IMG/VR virus record: IMGVR_UViG_3300035698_006192 | Coordinates: 1 to 25,778 of that record | From: a virus | Reading direction: 5' to 3' (one strand) | Length of the DNA stretch: 25,778 nt | Shown: positions 16,659 to 23,622 of the stretch, one piece after another | Layout: every line of letters starts with the position of its first letter | Position numbering within the stretch: position 1 is the first letter of the stretch | Notes under the pieces: generated by a model | What the model was told of the DNA's origin: nothing | Databases searched by the model: none | The model's input: the letters and a program-made list of their open reading frames with translations, nothing else | Translations under genes and position numbers: made by a program

Positions 16659-17308
16659 GCGGTCGCGTATATCCTCCGGGTCAATGTTTCGTTACTCCGC
16701 GAGTGGTCGGCTTCCATGCTGGCGTATATCTCCATGGCCTCCATCTTGCATCTGTCTATCAAACTCGCCCGTTCCTCATCCGAAAGTAATAGCATCTGGA
16801 GCGCCCTCCAATAGAGGTAGTCATGGAATTCCTCCGGAAGATCTGGTTCATCTGTGTCGGAAGACAATGCCGTTGGTAGACGATAATACCAGAGAACGTA
16901 ATCGCCAGCAGAGAGTAAATATGGCATCCAGAGTATTGTTTTCACTCCGGTCGTGCTGCTGATACCACCCATGGCATATGTCTGGCTGCTACCATCCCTG
17001 ATATTCGTCGGGTAGTGGAGTTGGCGGGTTGGTGTTTTAGGCTCTACCGGGTCGTAATCAGAGTCGAGAATACATTCAATATGCCCCATTGCAGAAGGCA
17101 GGTTTGAAGTCTCCGTAGATGCCGTTAGGCTCGCCAGAGTGGTCGTGTCTTCTGTCAGCCACCAATACCACTTGCGCTTGCGTGAAAGCCCCCTGAGCGC
17201 ATCATTGAGCGCGTCAAGGGCATGTCCCTGTACGTCTGTAGTTGGGACAGCACCGTATAGTCCGAGGCTTCTTTCAAGACGTGTTCTCAACTCTGACAAG
17301 GTAGACAT
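16655..17308 (-). CDS. Head-tail adaptor protein (217 aa)
   Basis: The protein opens with a helix (MSTLSELRTRLERSLGLYG) and then DALNDALRGLSRKRKWYWWL, the helix-plus-W-rich pattern seen in gp4/gp11-type adaptors of podovirus-like phages. A mid-protein beta region includes DYVLWYYRLPTALSSDTDEP followed by DLPEEFHDYLYWRALQMLL, again typical of this family, in which a YxxxPxxL strand precedes a P-E-x-x-H helix. It would form the ring below the portal and above the nozzle. Length (217) is normal for the family. Its position, after small conserved virion genes and before the nozzle-like genes, agrees. The ATG at 17308 is three bases after the previous stop, and the stop overlaps the next start (ATGA). 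Confidence 0.78.
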   Translation of the reverse strand: MSTLSELRTRLERSLGLYGAVPTTDVQGHALDALNDALRGLSRKRKWYWWLTEDTTTLASLTASTETSNLPSAMGHIECILDSDYDPVEPKTPTRQLHYPTNIRDGSSQTYAMGGISSTTGVKTILWMPYLLSAGDYVLWYYRLPTALSSDTDEPDLPEEFHDYLYWRALQMLLLSDEERASLIDRCKMEAMEIYASMEADHSRSNETLTRRIYATA

Positions 17309-17311
17309 ATA

Positions 17312-17716
17312 TTATTCTCCGGAAATCGTCTGCGAAAGCTGCTCTTTCGTGATACCATGACGCTTCATGAGCGCTTTGAGATCGTCAGCGGGTGTCATTT
17401 TCTTCATAACACTAAATCCATCCGGGCCACCATGATTGAACATAATATGGCCCTTGAGGAATTCGATCTCTTCCTTGTTGTCGGTAGTGTACATGCCGTT
17501 CTTGACACGCAACCGGATTGGCGGGTTGTCCTGGTCGCTTATTGCACCAGCCTCAGTAAAGCGGGTTTTGGCAGAGCGCATTATAATTACCCGCTCTTTC
17601 GATGACCGGTTCCAGAAGAACGTTACCGACTCAGGATACTTGGGTTCGTCCTTCTTAATTTTGTCTTCTGCCACCTGGGTGGTCGCGCCACCCTTCTTGA
17701 TTTTTGCTTGCTTCAT
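17312..17716 (-). CDS. Small conserved virion-associated protein (134 aa)
   Basis: The first 30 residues are lysine-rich and probably disordered. Residues 30-100 form a small beta domain (SVTFFWNRSSKERVIIMRSA, then IRLRVKNGMYTTDNKEEIE and FLKGHIMF) whose K-N-G-x-Y-x-T-D-x-x-x-E-I-E-F-L pattern occurs in many short phage structural-region proteins of unknown role. A C-terminal helix (PADDLKALMKRHGITKEQLS) follows. I cannot name a function; such proteins usually lie among head and neck genes, as here. Its ATG overlaps the end of the radical SAM-glycosyltransferase gene by four bases (ATGA), so the modification module and the neck genes are one translation unit. Confidence 0.6.
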   Translation of the reverse strand: MKQAKIKKGGATTQVAEDKIKKDEPKYPESVTFFWNRSSKERVIIMRSAKTRFTEAGAISDQDNPPIRLRVKNGMYTTDNKEEIEFLKGHIMFNHGGPDGFSVMKKMTPADDLKALMKRHGITKEQLSQTISGE

Positions 17717-19638
17717 TTCTCAACTCCTTCAATCAATCCGTTTGCCCTCAAAAACTCGTCCGCGTAAACAACGTGTACGCGATCCATGTTTTCGGAAAAT
17801 GGTGTACGGTATGGGAAAATAGTTCCCATCTGTCCGATGTGTCCACAAATCAGTCCGGTATCTATGTGACACCTGATCCCAGCCTCATTCATTTTCCGGA
17901 AGAAGTATACGTCTTCGGTCAACCCATCCGGCAACTCAAACCACGGGCGCGGGACTCTCTCGAATACGCTGGTTTTGAAAAGACAGCATCCCAATCCAGT
18001 TGAATCGCAACTAATCAGCGTATTCCGCTGGTCTTTATTGGGCATGTACATACTGTGGTGATCCGTTTCGCCTTGTCGGAACATGATAAACGGTTCGTAA
18101 GGTGGGCCACGTCTGCAATACAACCCGCCGACGCAATCCAGGTCGTATTTTTCTGCCGCCCCGATCAGCCGCGTCATCGTATTTTTCGGGAAAATCATGT
18201 CGTCGTCCAGGAACATGAGATAGTCTGCGTTGCTGTCTAATGCCGCCTCGACGATTGACCTACGTGCGAAATGCACAAACATGCGTTTCGCCAGTGCGAA
18301 GTTATAGATGTGTGAGGTCGTGCGCATGGAGTGTGATACGATCTCGAAAAAGCTTGCGAAACACTCCATTGCCGGTCCACTCCCACTTGGCATCCCGATT
18401 TGGATTTTTAGTTGCCCTGGGCTACGAGATATCTGTGATGCGCTAACTTGGAGCTTTCTTCGCAGGTCGCTCCAAAGATCGATTATTTCACGCAGGTCTC
18501 CCGCTGTCATGCCATCTGGGATAAACGGTATATTTTCGTTATTAAAGCCTTTATACGCATCGCCAACCGTCTTCCCGTGTTTTCCTTCAGCGATTTCATC
18601 GTAAAACACAGTCCCAGGATATGGCTTAAACATCTGCACGAAAACGTTCCCGCCGATCTCTTCTGCCATCTGAAGCGTTGCCATGGCGGTCTTTTTCGTC
18701 TCTCCCGGAAGTCCGACAATGTATAGGGCGTCGAGCGCGATACCGCTTTTGATTATTTTTATGCATCCTTCCTTCGCTTTGTCTGGGGTTACGGTCTTTG
18801 CGCATAAGGTTAGAATGTTTTGGTCAGCGCTTTCAACCCCGACTGTAATTCCCACGCACCCAGACTTCTTCATGATCTGTAGAAGTTCTTCGTCCACAGT
18901 ATCAGCCCGGCTCTGACACGTCCACTTCCAGTCATGGGTTGCTATCGCTTCACACATTTCAATGCACCGCTTCCGGTTCATGGTGAAGCAGTCATCCCAT
19001 ATTCTGAAGTAGCTGAGTCCAGTCTGGTCCTCGAGCATTTCCATGTTTGATATCACGTCTTTAATATCGTATGGAGTCCAGCGGCTTCCGCAAGCAACAG
19101 GGCCACAGCAGAATTTGCATTTACCCACGCATCCCTCTGATGTCAGCATTCCAAGCGCTGGCTTATTCTGGATAGGCCAGCCAGTGAAAACCCCCGCCCA
19201 TCGCATATCAAACGGGACGTATTCTTCCAGCTTGGTGCCTTGGACCACCTTGTCTTTATGGAATCCCTCTGCGATTTCCCGCATAGCGTATTCGCCAGGC
19301 CCGACAACAACGTGATTGAATGGAAGGCTTTCTTGGACTGGTACTCCGAAAAGACCTTGCCCACCGACAACGGTTATCTTTTCTGGGTATTTATCCATAA
19401 TCTTCTTCGACAACTCTTCGGCTCTAAGAAGCTGCATTGTCGTGCATCCGAATCCGATAATATCAGCCCACTCAATTGCATCGTCCAATTGCTTCTCGGT
19501 GCATTGACTGTCGAGTTTCACGTCCACTTCATATCCGGAGTCAAGCAGGTATCTTGCTATTCTGAGGAGGCCAAGCGGCACCCACGAGCCGTTAATGAGT
19601 TGCTTACACTTCGGATCAAGCATCAGGATTTTTACCAT
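17713..19638 (-). CDS. B12-binding radical SAM enzyme fused to a GT-A glycosyltransferase (641 aa)
   Basis: Residues 1-130 form a cobalamin-binding-type Rossmann domain (MVKILMLDP, WVPLGLLRIARYLLDSGYEV, ADIIGFGCTT, KITVVGGQ, HVVVGPGEYAMREIAEG). Residues 160-395 are a radical SAM barrel with the 4Fe-4S motif C170-x3-C174-x2-C177 (TSEGCVGKCKFCC), GVESAD, and ALYIVGLPGET. Residues 410-641 are a GT-A glycosyltransferase: IQIGMPSG, ARRSIVEAALDSNADYLMFL, the metal-binding D478-D480, YCRRGPPYEPF, and TEDVYFFRKMNEAG with GHIG near the end. B12 radical SAM enzymes commonly methylate unreactive carbons; GT-A enzymes transfer sugars from nucleotide sugars. The ATG at 19638 is used; a TTG at 19686 is rejected because it lies deep in the upstream gene. 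The start overlaps the previous stop by seven bases. Cytoplasmic. The substrate is unknown. Confidence 0.82.
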   Translation of the reverse strand: MVKILMLDPKCKQLINGSWVPLGLLRIARYLLDSGYEVDVKLDSQCTEKQLDDAIEWADIIGFGCTTMQLLRAEELSKKIMDKYPEKITVVGGQGLFGVPVQESLPFNHVVVGPGEYAMREIAEGFHKDKVVQGTKLEEYVPFDMRWAGVFTGWPIQNKPALGMLTSEGCVGKCKFCCGPVACGSRWTPYDIKDVISNMEMLEDQTGLSYFRIWDDCFTMNRKRCIEMCEAIATHDWKWTCQSRADTVDEELLQIMKKSGCVGITVGVESADQNILTLCAKTVTPDKAKEGCIKIIKSGIALDALYIVGLPGETKKTAMATLQMAEEIGGNVFVQMFKPYPGTVFYDEIAEGKHGKTVGDAYKGFNNENIPFIPDGMTAGDLREIIDLWSDLRRKLQVSASQISRSPGQLKIQIGMPSGSGPAMECFASFFEIVSHSMRTTSHIYNFALAKRMFVHFARRSIVEAALDSNADYLMFLDDDMIFPKNTMTRLIGAAEKYDLDCVGGLYCRRGPPYEPFIMFRQGETDHHSMYMPNKDQRNTLISCDSTGLGCCLFKTSVFERVPRPWFELPDGLTEDVYFFRKMNEAGIRCHIDTGLICGHIGQMGTIFPYRTPFSENMDRVHVVYADEFLRANGLIEGVEK

Positions 19639-20444
19639 AATTCTCTTTGCTTTCCTGTTTGCGGGTTCACTATGACCCTGGGCCAATTCGTTATTGTTGT
19701 CTCGTCTGTGACGGTGTAGAGTTCCAGTTCCCCGGGGAGAAGCCCGAATAGTGGCTGGAAAATACTACAGTCGTGATCGAGCTTTACGATGTCCTGGAAT
19801 TCAGGACGCGCTGCAACTCTATGAGCGATTCCCTGCTCATCGTTTGAGAATCCCTTGGTGAAGTCTTTTGCCTCCTCGAACATGGCCTCGAAAAACTTAA
19901 TCAATTCGGCAGTTTCCCCGATAAATCCACCGCTATTCAGGTAGCGGAATCTGCCAGAATATACGCTCTCTTCGTATTCCTTTGTCGTTTCTTCGTCCGG
20001 CCAGTAATTAGTTTCAGCCGTATACAGGATACCCTTCCCGCCGTGTTTGGTTTTGAATATGTCAAGCGCCCTTACTGGTGATTCCAGCATGATCGCATCA
20101 TATGCGTCATTAGCCATCGCGTATTTCGTCTTGATTGATTTGAGAAGTGGAAGCGTAAGGAAAATTTGATGTCGGTGCCACTTCTCAACCCCCTTGCCTA
20201 ACTTGTAATATGGCGCTCCGAGATTGTCGAAGCTTTCCTCAAGCAGGCTTTTTTCCTCCTTTGTGTTCCACGTGAATACTGACAGTTCATCTTCGTATTT
20301 CGGTGCCTCGATTTCTTCGTCGCTTATTGTCTCGCGCCACTTGTTCACAATTGATTCCCATGCTGCTGTTTGGGCGTAGGAATTTGCATGGAGAATACAT
20401 GGCGCTGTGTTCGTGCATCTATTCCTTGCGATAAGACGACTCAT
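19632..20444 (-). CDS. PLOD-like glycosyltransferase (270 aa)
   Basis: The sequence follows the glycosyltransferase domain of procollagen lysyl hydroxylase/glucosyltransferases (PLOD/LH3) in order: VFTWNTKEE, LGKGVEKWHRHQI, the metal-binding NDAYDAIML (D113-x2-D116), GKGILYTAETNYWPDEETTK, RYLNSGGFIGETAE (167-180), NDEQGIAHRV, and LDHDCSIFQPLFG (222-234). The N-terminus also has PCILHANS (15-22). Viral relatives exist, for example in giant viruses. The enzyme would transfer a hexose from a nucleotide sugar, probably in the cytoplasm. The ATG at 20444 is chosen because GGGAG lies five bases upstream; a longer frame from 20588 would run back over the hairpin and into the preceding gene. Its stop overlaps the radical SAM start (TTATGGTAA), so the two enzymes are coupled. 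No collagen Gly-X-Y protein is visible in the window. Confidence 0.82.
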   Translation of the reverse strand: MSRLIARNRCTNTAPCILHANSYAQTAAWESIVNKWRETISDEEIEAPKYEDELSVFTWNTKEEKSLLEESFDNLGAPYYKLGKGVEKWHRHQIFLTLPLLKSIKTKYAMANDAYDAIMLESPVRALDIFKTKHGGKGILYTAETNYWPDEETTKEYEESVYSGRFRYLNSGGFIGETAELIKFFEAMFEEAKDFTKGFSNDEQGIAHRVAARPEFQDIVKLDHDCSIFQPLFGLLPGELELYTVTDETTITNWPRVIVNPQTGKQRELW

Positions 20445-20449
20445 TGTCG

Positions 20450-20454
20450 CTCCC
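20450..20454 (-). promoter_or_regulatory. Ribosome binding site fixing the start of the PLOD-like gene
   Basis: GGGAG on the minus strand, five bases before the ATG at 20444. It decides against the longer in-frame extension to 20588, which lacks a comparable site, overlaps the upstream gene and adds residues with no relation to the family. Confidence 0.75.
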
Positions 20455-20467
20455 TTATAAAGTAGGC

Positions 20468-20486
20468 CGGGGGCGAAATGCCCCCG
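20468..20486 (-). terminator. GC-rich hairpin between the head genes and the glycosyltransferase module
   Basis: A perfect 7-bp stem (CGGGGGC at 20468-20474 with GCCCCCG at 20480-20486) closes a 5-base loop, in the 58-base gap after the stop of the 240-residue gene. On the minus strand no clear T-run follows (CTACTTTATAAG). It may be a leaky terminator or an RNA-processing/stabilising hairpin that lowers expression of the enzymes relative to capsid proteins. The ribosome binding site of the glycosyltransferase begins 13 bases beyond it. Confidence 0.5.
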
Positions 20487-20502
20487 ACCGTTGGCTTTGT
20501 TG

Positions 20503-21225
20503 TTACCCGTCGATAGCCTGACGAGCCCTATTGATACTCTTGCCGCGAACCTGTAAAGATCCACCGCCAGTCTGATGCACATGTTCACAGACCAAGCGAG
20601 CGCCGACTTGCGGATCAGCCGCAGTGATCGGAATTACATCGTCGGAAAAGAGCGTTTGTTCCGTGCTGGTCGCCGTGCCATCAATTGACTGAATCAACGT
20701 CTCAGTCGTTCCATGGCACTTGTAGACGTTCAGCGTGTTTGTAGCCGATGAGTGAGTCACGGTTCCCCTGACCTGGAAAACCTGATTCTCAATACCATCA
20801 TCGCTCACGTCTGAACTTCCGGATGTTGCAGCGAGGCTCGGTAAATCCTCTTCCTGAATGGATATGCTCTGGAATCCAGCAAGGGAAGTATCCCAGAGAA
20901 TAGTCATACCGTTTGTGCCAGTCGCATTCTGTGCAGAGGTCGTGGCAGTTGTAGTCGTCGCGTTAATACTGTTCGCGCGCCGACCGTCAACGATTACTGC
21001 CTCGATGTCATCAATTGCGTTCAGGTAATCTGCGACTTCGCCGAGCGTATTATAGGCAGTCGTGGTAAGATCAATTGTTGCAGATGAACCATCGATATTA
21101 TACGCAAGCGAAGTATTGGTCGCCAACGTAATAGTACCGGTAGTGTCAGCAGATGTGATCTTAACGCGAAGCGCTACGGCCTCATCATCTGCCCTTTTGA
21201 TTATCTTGCTATATTCGTGAAGCAT
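20503..21225 (-). CDS. Ser/Thr-rich head protein, possible decoration protein (240 aa)
   Basis: The product starts MLHEYSKIIKRADDEAVALR, then is beta-rich and unusually Thr/Ser/Ala-rich (TSADTTGTITLATNTSLA; NSINATTTTATTSAQNATG; ATSGSSDVSDDG), then a second beta part (QVFQVRGTVTHSSATNTL, TAADPQVGARLVCEHVHQTG) and a basic tail (GKSINRARQAIDG). I do not recognise a named family. Position directly after the major capsid gene, 14 bases away, is typical for decoration or head-fibre proteins. GGAG lies eight bases before the ATG. Its many Ser/Thr residues and its position just before two glycosyltransferase domains make it a candidate sugar acceptor, which is inference only. Confidence 0.6.
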   Translation of the reverse strand: MLHEYSKIIKRADDEAVALRVKITSADTTGTITLATNTSLAYNIDGSSATIDLTTTAYNTLGEVADYLNAIDDIEAVIVDGRRANSINATTTTATTSAQNATGTNGMTILWDTSLAGFQSISIQEEDLPSLAATSGSSDVSDDGIENQVFQVRGTVTHSSATNTLNVYKCHGTTETLIQSIDGTATSTEQTLFSDDVIPITAADPQVGARLVCEHVHQTGGGSLQVRGKSINRARQAIDG

Positions 21226-21239
21226 GGTAGATTCTCCTT

Positions 21240-22436
21240 TTAGGCAGACGCAACGTTGTAGATACGCGCGAAACGTTCAGCATGCCGAAATTGCAGGCCC
21301 TCTTCGACGAAGTACTCATATTTGATTCCATCTTCGCCATTGTCCTGTAGTCCATTGCCGCCAGGTCCAGTGTTGAGATGCGGAGTACTGCGCTGACCCG
21401 CAAGTCCACGTCTGGTGAGAGACGGAAGATCGACTACCCAAGCTTCATCATCAAGACCGAGTTCAGTGAATAGTTTGTGATGAAGAATTCTGAGGGTTCC
21501 ATCAGGCGTATCATAAACCTGAATCTTGAGACCCCATTTTGCGATATCCATGTCAAGCGTGAGGTACTTCTTAGCGAAGCCGTTAATGTACGCTGGTACA
21601 TTCCGACCGGTAATCAAGAGCTTTTCTGGGCCGGAAGCATAGTACATCGCGTCCTTCAAGAAGTCATCCCACTCGGCATGACTGAGCACAAGACCACTCA
21701 TATCGCGCTGGTGACATGAGCTACCCGCGGCATCCATGAAGTATTTCAGTCCACCGCTGGCAGTTACATTGGAGCTTGCCTGCAAGCCACGATTACCCCA
21801 AAGCAGCCCCATTTCGCGTTCACGATTGAACGCACGGAAATGGTCTGCATCAAGGAATTCAATTTCGCTCGGGCCAATCAGTTCGTTAGCGGCAACTCGC
21901 CCAGACACACCGAAGGGATTCCGGAAGGTCTGAATGTAGTTGTACTTCGCCGACGGCGTAGAACTGAGAAGCTGTCTTACGTCACTGAATTCATCCTGTG
22001 CATTGCCAAGCAGGTAAAGCGAATCACCCGCATCAATGGCGCTTGCACCTGACGTACTCGGCCAGTTGGAGGTAACGTCAACCGTGGAATCCATCGTGCC
22101 ACTGGTTGTAACGCGGAAATGCACGTCGGTTCCGGGATGATAAAGGATATCACCCAGACGAAGCCGGACATAATCCGTAGCCATCGTCATAGTTGCGGCG
22201 TCCGCTGTATACGCGGTACTCAAATCAACGGTATTCTGGTAATCGTCTCGCTCCATCCATTCAAACTTCCGGCCAGTACATGACTCAAAAGCGCCCATCA
22301 TATCAAGAATGACGGTAAATGGAGCGTTCATCTCGAGCTTACGGGTTATGTCAGGAGACATGTCGATGGGAATTCTGTTAGACAGAAGATCCCCGGTCTC
22401 GACGCTTCCCGCAACGAGAGTTGCGTCCATAGCCAT
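21240..22436 (-). CDS. Major capsid protein, SU10-like HK97 fold (398 aa)
   Basis: The length and motif order fit the SU10 major capsid family (HK97 fold). It opens MAMDATLVAGSVETGDLLSN with PFTVILDMMGAF (39-50), then a strand-rich middle with DILYHPGTDVHFRV (96-109) and YLLGNAQDEFSD (141-152). Residues 165-179 (YNYIQTFRNPFGVSG) are the family's characteristic NYxQxF-x-x-x-F-x-VSG segment, followed by EIEFLDADHFRAFNREREMG and LLWGNRG. The C-terminal part has LLITGRNVPAYINGFAKK, GLKIQVYDTPDGTLRIL and RILHHKLFTEL strands and ends FRHAERFARIYNVASA. The protein assembles the icosahedral shell on the scaffold encoded upstream. The ribosome binding site GGGAG lies eight bases before the ATG, next to a small hairpin. 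Confidence 0.85.
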   Translation of the reverse strand: MAMDATLVAGSVETGDLLSNRIPIDMSPDITRKLEMNAPFTVILDMMGAFESCTGRKFEWMERDDYQNTVDLSTAYTADAATMTMATDYVRLRLGDILYHPGTDVHFRVTTSGTMDSTVDVTSNWPSTSGASAIDAGDSLYLLGNAQDEFSDVRQLLSSTPSAKYNYIQTFRNPFGVSGRVAANELIGPSEIEFLDADHFRAFNREREMGLLWGNRGLQASSNVTASGGLKYFMDAAGSSCHQRDMSGLVLSHAEWDDFLKDAMYYASGPEKLLITGRNVPAYINGFAKKYLTLDMDIAKWGLKIQVYDTPDGTLRILHHKLFTELGLDDEAWVVDLPSLTRRGLAGQRSTPHLNTGPGGNGLQDNGEDGIKYEYFVEEGLQFRHAERFARIYNVASA

Positions 22437-22449
22437 TTTAATTTCTCCC

Positions 22450-22468
22450 TATTCCGCATTCCGGAATA
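22450..22468 (-). promoter_or_regulatory. Hairpin in the scaffold-capsid gap
   Basis: TATTCCG (22450-22456) and CGGAATA (22462-22468) form a perfect 7-bp stem with a 5-base loop. It lies between the scaffold stop (22471) and the ribosome binding site of the major capsid gene, ending right beside that site. It could stabilise or process the capsid message or tune capsid against scaffold translation. There is no T-run, so it is not a normal terminator. Confidence 0.45.
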
Positions 22469-22470
22469 GA

Positions 22471-23328
22471 TCACACATTCCAAGTTTCAGGTAACTTCCT
22501 GTTGGTTTGTGCATTCGTATTCGCCGGTTGCGGCTGTACGGGATTTCCACCTCCTGGTGCCATCATGAACTGGTTTGCTTGCGTGTTGCTTTGTGCATTG
22601 TGTTCCTGAGCCTGAGGGTTCTGTTGCTGTTGCAATACGGCGTTTGCGTATTCCATCAACTTCCTCTGGTTCTCTGGGGTTCCATACTGCAATTCGTTCA
22701 CGATATGATCTGGAGTGGGGGAAAATCCCTGTTGCTGATATGATGCGACTGCCTGTCGGAAGACACCGAATTTCTCGTCACCGAGTTCGTCACGTATACT
22801 CGATAGTCTATCACGAGTCTGTGATTCTATTCGGTGGCGGTCGATTTGAAGCGGTATTTGTTCCATGATGCGTTTTTCTGCCTGTTGTTCGGCTGCTGAT
22901 ACAATTTTCCTAACAGCCTCATCAGGGTCATCGCGCAACATGGTCAAAAACTGGTCTCCGGTTATGCCGAGATTTTTTGCCGCGGTAGCTTCTTGGTTTG
23001 ACAACTGAGGGGCGGGATTTTCCGTCCTGGTGCCCTCTGGTTCCGTTGCCGCTCCCTGCTGAACTTGAACCCTCTTGAGCTTTTCGATGTTTTGCCCGAT
23101 ATTTCTATCGGATTCGCTGAGTTCTGTTTTCAGCTTCTCAAGGTAGGCTTTTTTGTCAACAGCGCGTTTTTCGGCTGTCTCGATCTCCTTGTCCAGATTC
23201 GCTTCATCATTGGCAATGGGAGTCGCCTGCGCATTCAGGTTCGCCTCTCCCGCTTCCGGGGTGCCGTTAGGTTCCGGAATCTGGAGGTCGGCGGCTGCTT
23301 CGCCAGCGGTATTCGCCTGTGCCGTCAT
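22471..23328 (-). CDS. Scaffolding protein (285 aa)
   Basis: The composition is typical for a scaffold: acidic, Gln/Ala/Asn-rich, and mostly helical with disordered ends. The N-terminal 45 residues are low complexity (EPNGTPEAGEANLNAQATP). A coiled coil covers about 40-95 (NLDKEIETAEKRAVDKKAYL and ESDRNIGQNIEKLKRVQ). A helical domain follows (LGITGDQFLTMLRDDPDEAV, RKIVSAAEQQAEKRIMEQI, FGVFRQAVASYQQQGFSPTP), then a Gln/Asn-rich tail. The end, RKLPETWNV, may be the capsid-binding tip. No protease residues are visible, so there is no evidence for a scaffold-protease fusion. Position immediately before the major capsid gene supports the call. The ATG overlaps the previous stop (TAATG), with GGGAG seven bases upstream inside the previous gene. 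Confidence 0.8.
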   Translation of the reverse strand: MTAQANTAGEAAADLQIPEPNGTPEAGEANLNAQATPIANDEANLDKEIETAEKRAVDKKAYLEKLKTELSESDRNIGQNIEKLKRVQVQQGAATEPEGTRTENPAPQLSNQEATAAKNLGITGDQFLTMLRDDPDEAVRKIVSAAEQQAEKRIMEQIPLQIDRHRIESQTRDRLSSIRDELGDEKFGVFRQAVASYQQQGFSPTPDHIVNELQYGTPENQRKLMEYANAVLQQQQNPQAQEHNAQSNTQANQFMMAPGGGNPVQPQPANTNAQTNRKLPETWNV

Positions 23329-23609
23329 TACTTATCTCCCTTCATAAAAGAGTCGCACTGTCCCTTCGCGTCTTGCACCCATTGCAAGACTTCCTCGAAG
23401 GCTTCAGCCATGTAAAGACGTCGATTGTGCTGATTGACACTTGCAAAGTCGTTGTTTGTGAGAGGCAGTGAACGAAGCTTTAATTCCTTCGCTCGGTTCT
23501 CAAAATAGACTTTGAGGAGTTTGTATCCAGGAACCTCCTCGAGCCCATCGAGACGTGCGCGAATGTCTACCGCGCTTTCCTTGTTCAGCTTCTCAAACGG
23601 CTTATTCAT
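23328..23609 (-). CDS. Small hypothetical head protein (93 aa)
   Basis: Starting at the ATG at 23609 the product reads MNKPFEKLNKESAVDIRARL and is helical and charged (YKLLKVYFENRAKELKLR, RRLYMAEAFEEVLQWVQDAK). I do not recognise a family. A longer frame reaching 23768 is rejected because it enters the portal coding region, and because GGAG (complement 23616-23619) lies six bases before 23609. It is 13 bases after the portal stop and overlaps the scaffold start (TAATG). Small helical proteins between portal and scaffold are common in phage genomes and sometimes act in packaging or assembly; nothing here decides. Confidence 0.6.
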   Translation of the reverse strand: MNKPFEKLNKESAVDIRARLDGLEEVPGYKLLKVYFENRAKELKLRSLPLTNNDFASVNQHNRRLYMAEAFEEVLQWVQDAKGQCDSFMKGDK

Positions 23610-23622
23610 CACAATCTCCGTG

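Noticed and set aside
16083-16814. 243-codon plus-strand open frame
   Set aside because: It spans two well-supported overlapping minus-strand genes and has no recognisable domain.
19639-19686. N-terminal extension of the radical SAM gene from a TTG
   Set aside because: It lies inside the PLOD-like gene, and the B12-binding fold begins at the ATG at 19638.
20445-20588. N-terminal extension of the PLOD-like gene
   Set aside because: It would run over the hairpin and the end of the preceding gene; a good ribosome binding site precedes the ATG at 20444.
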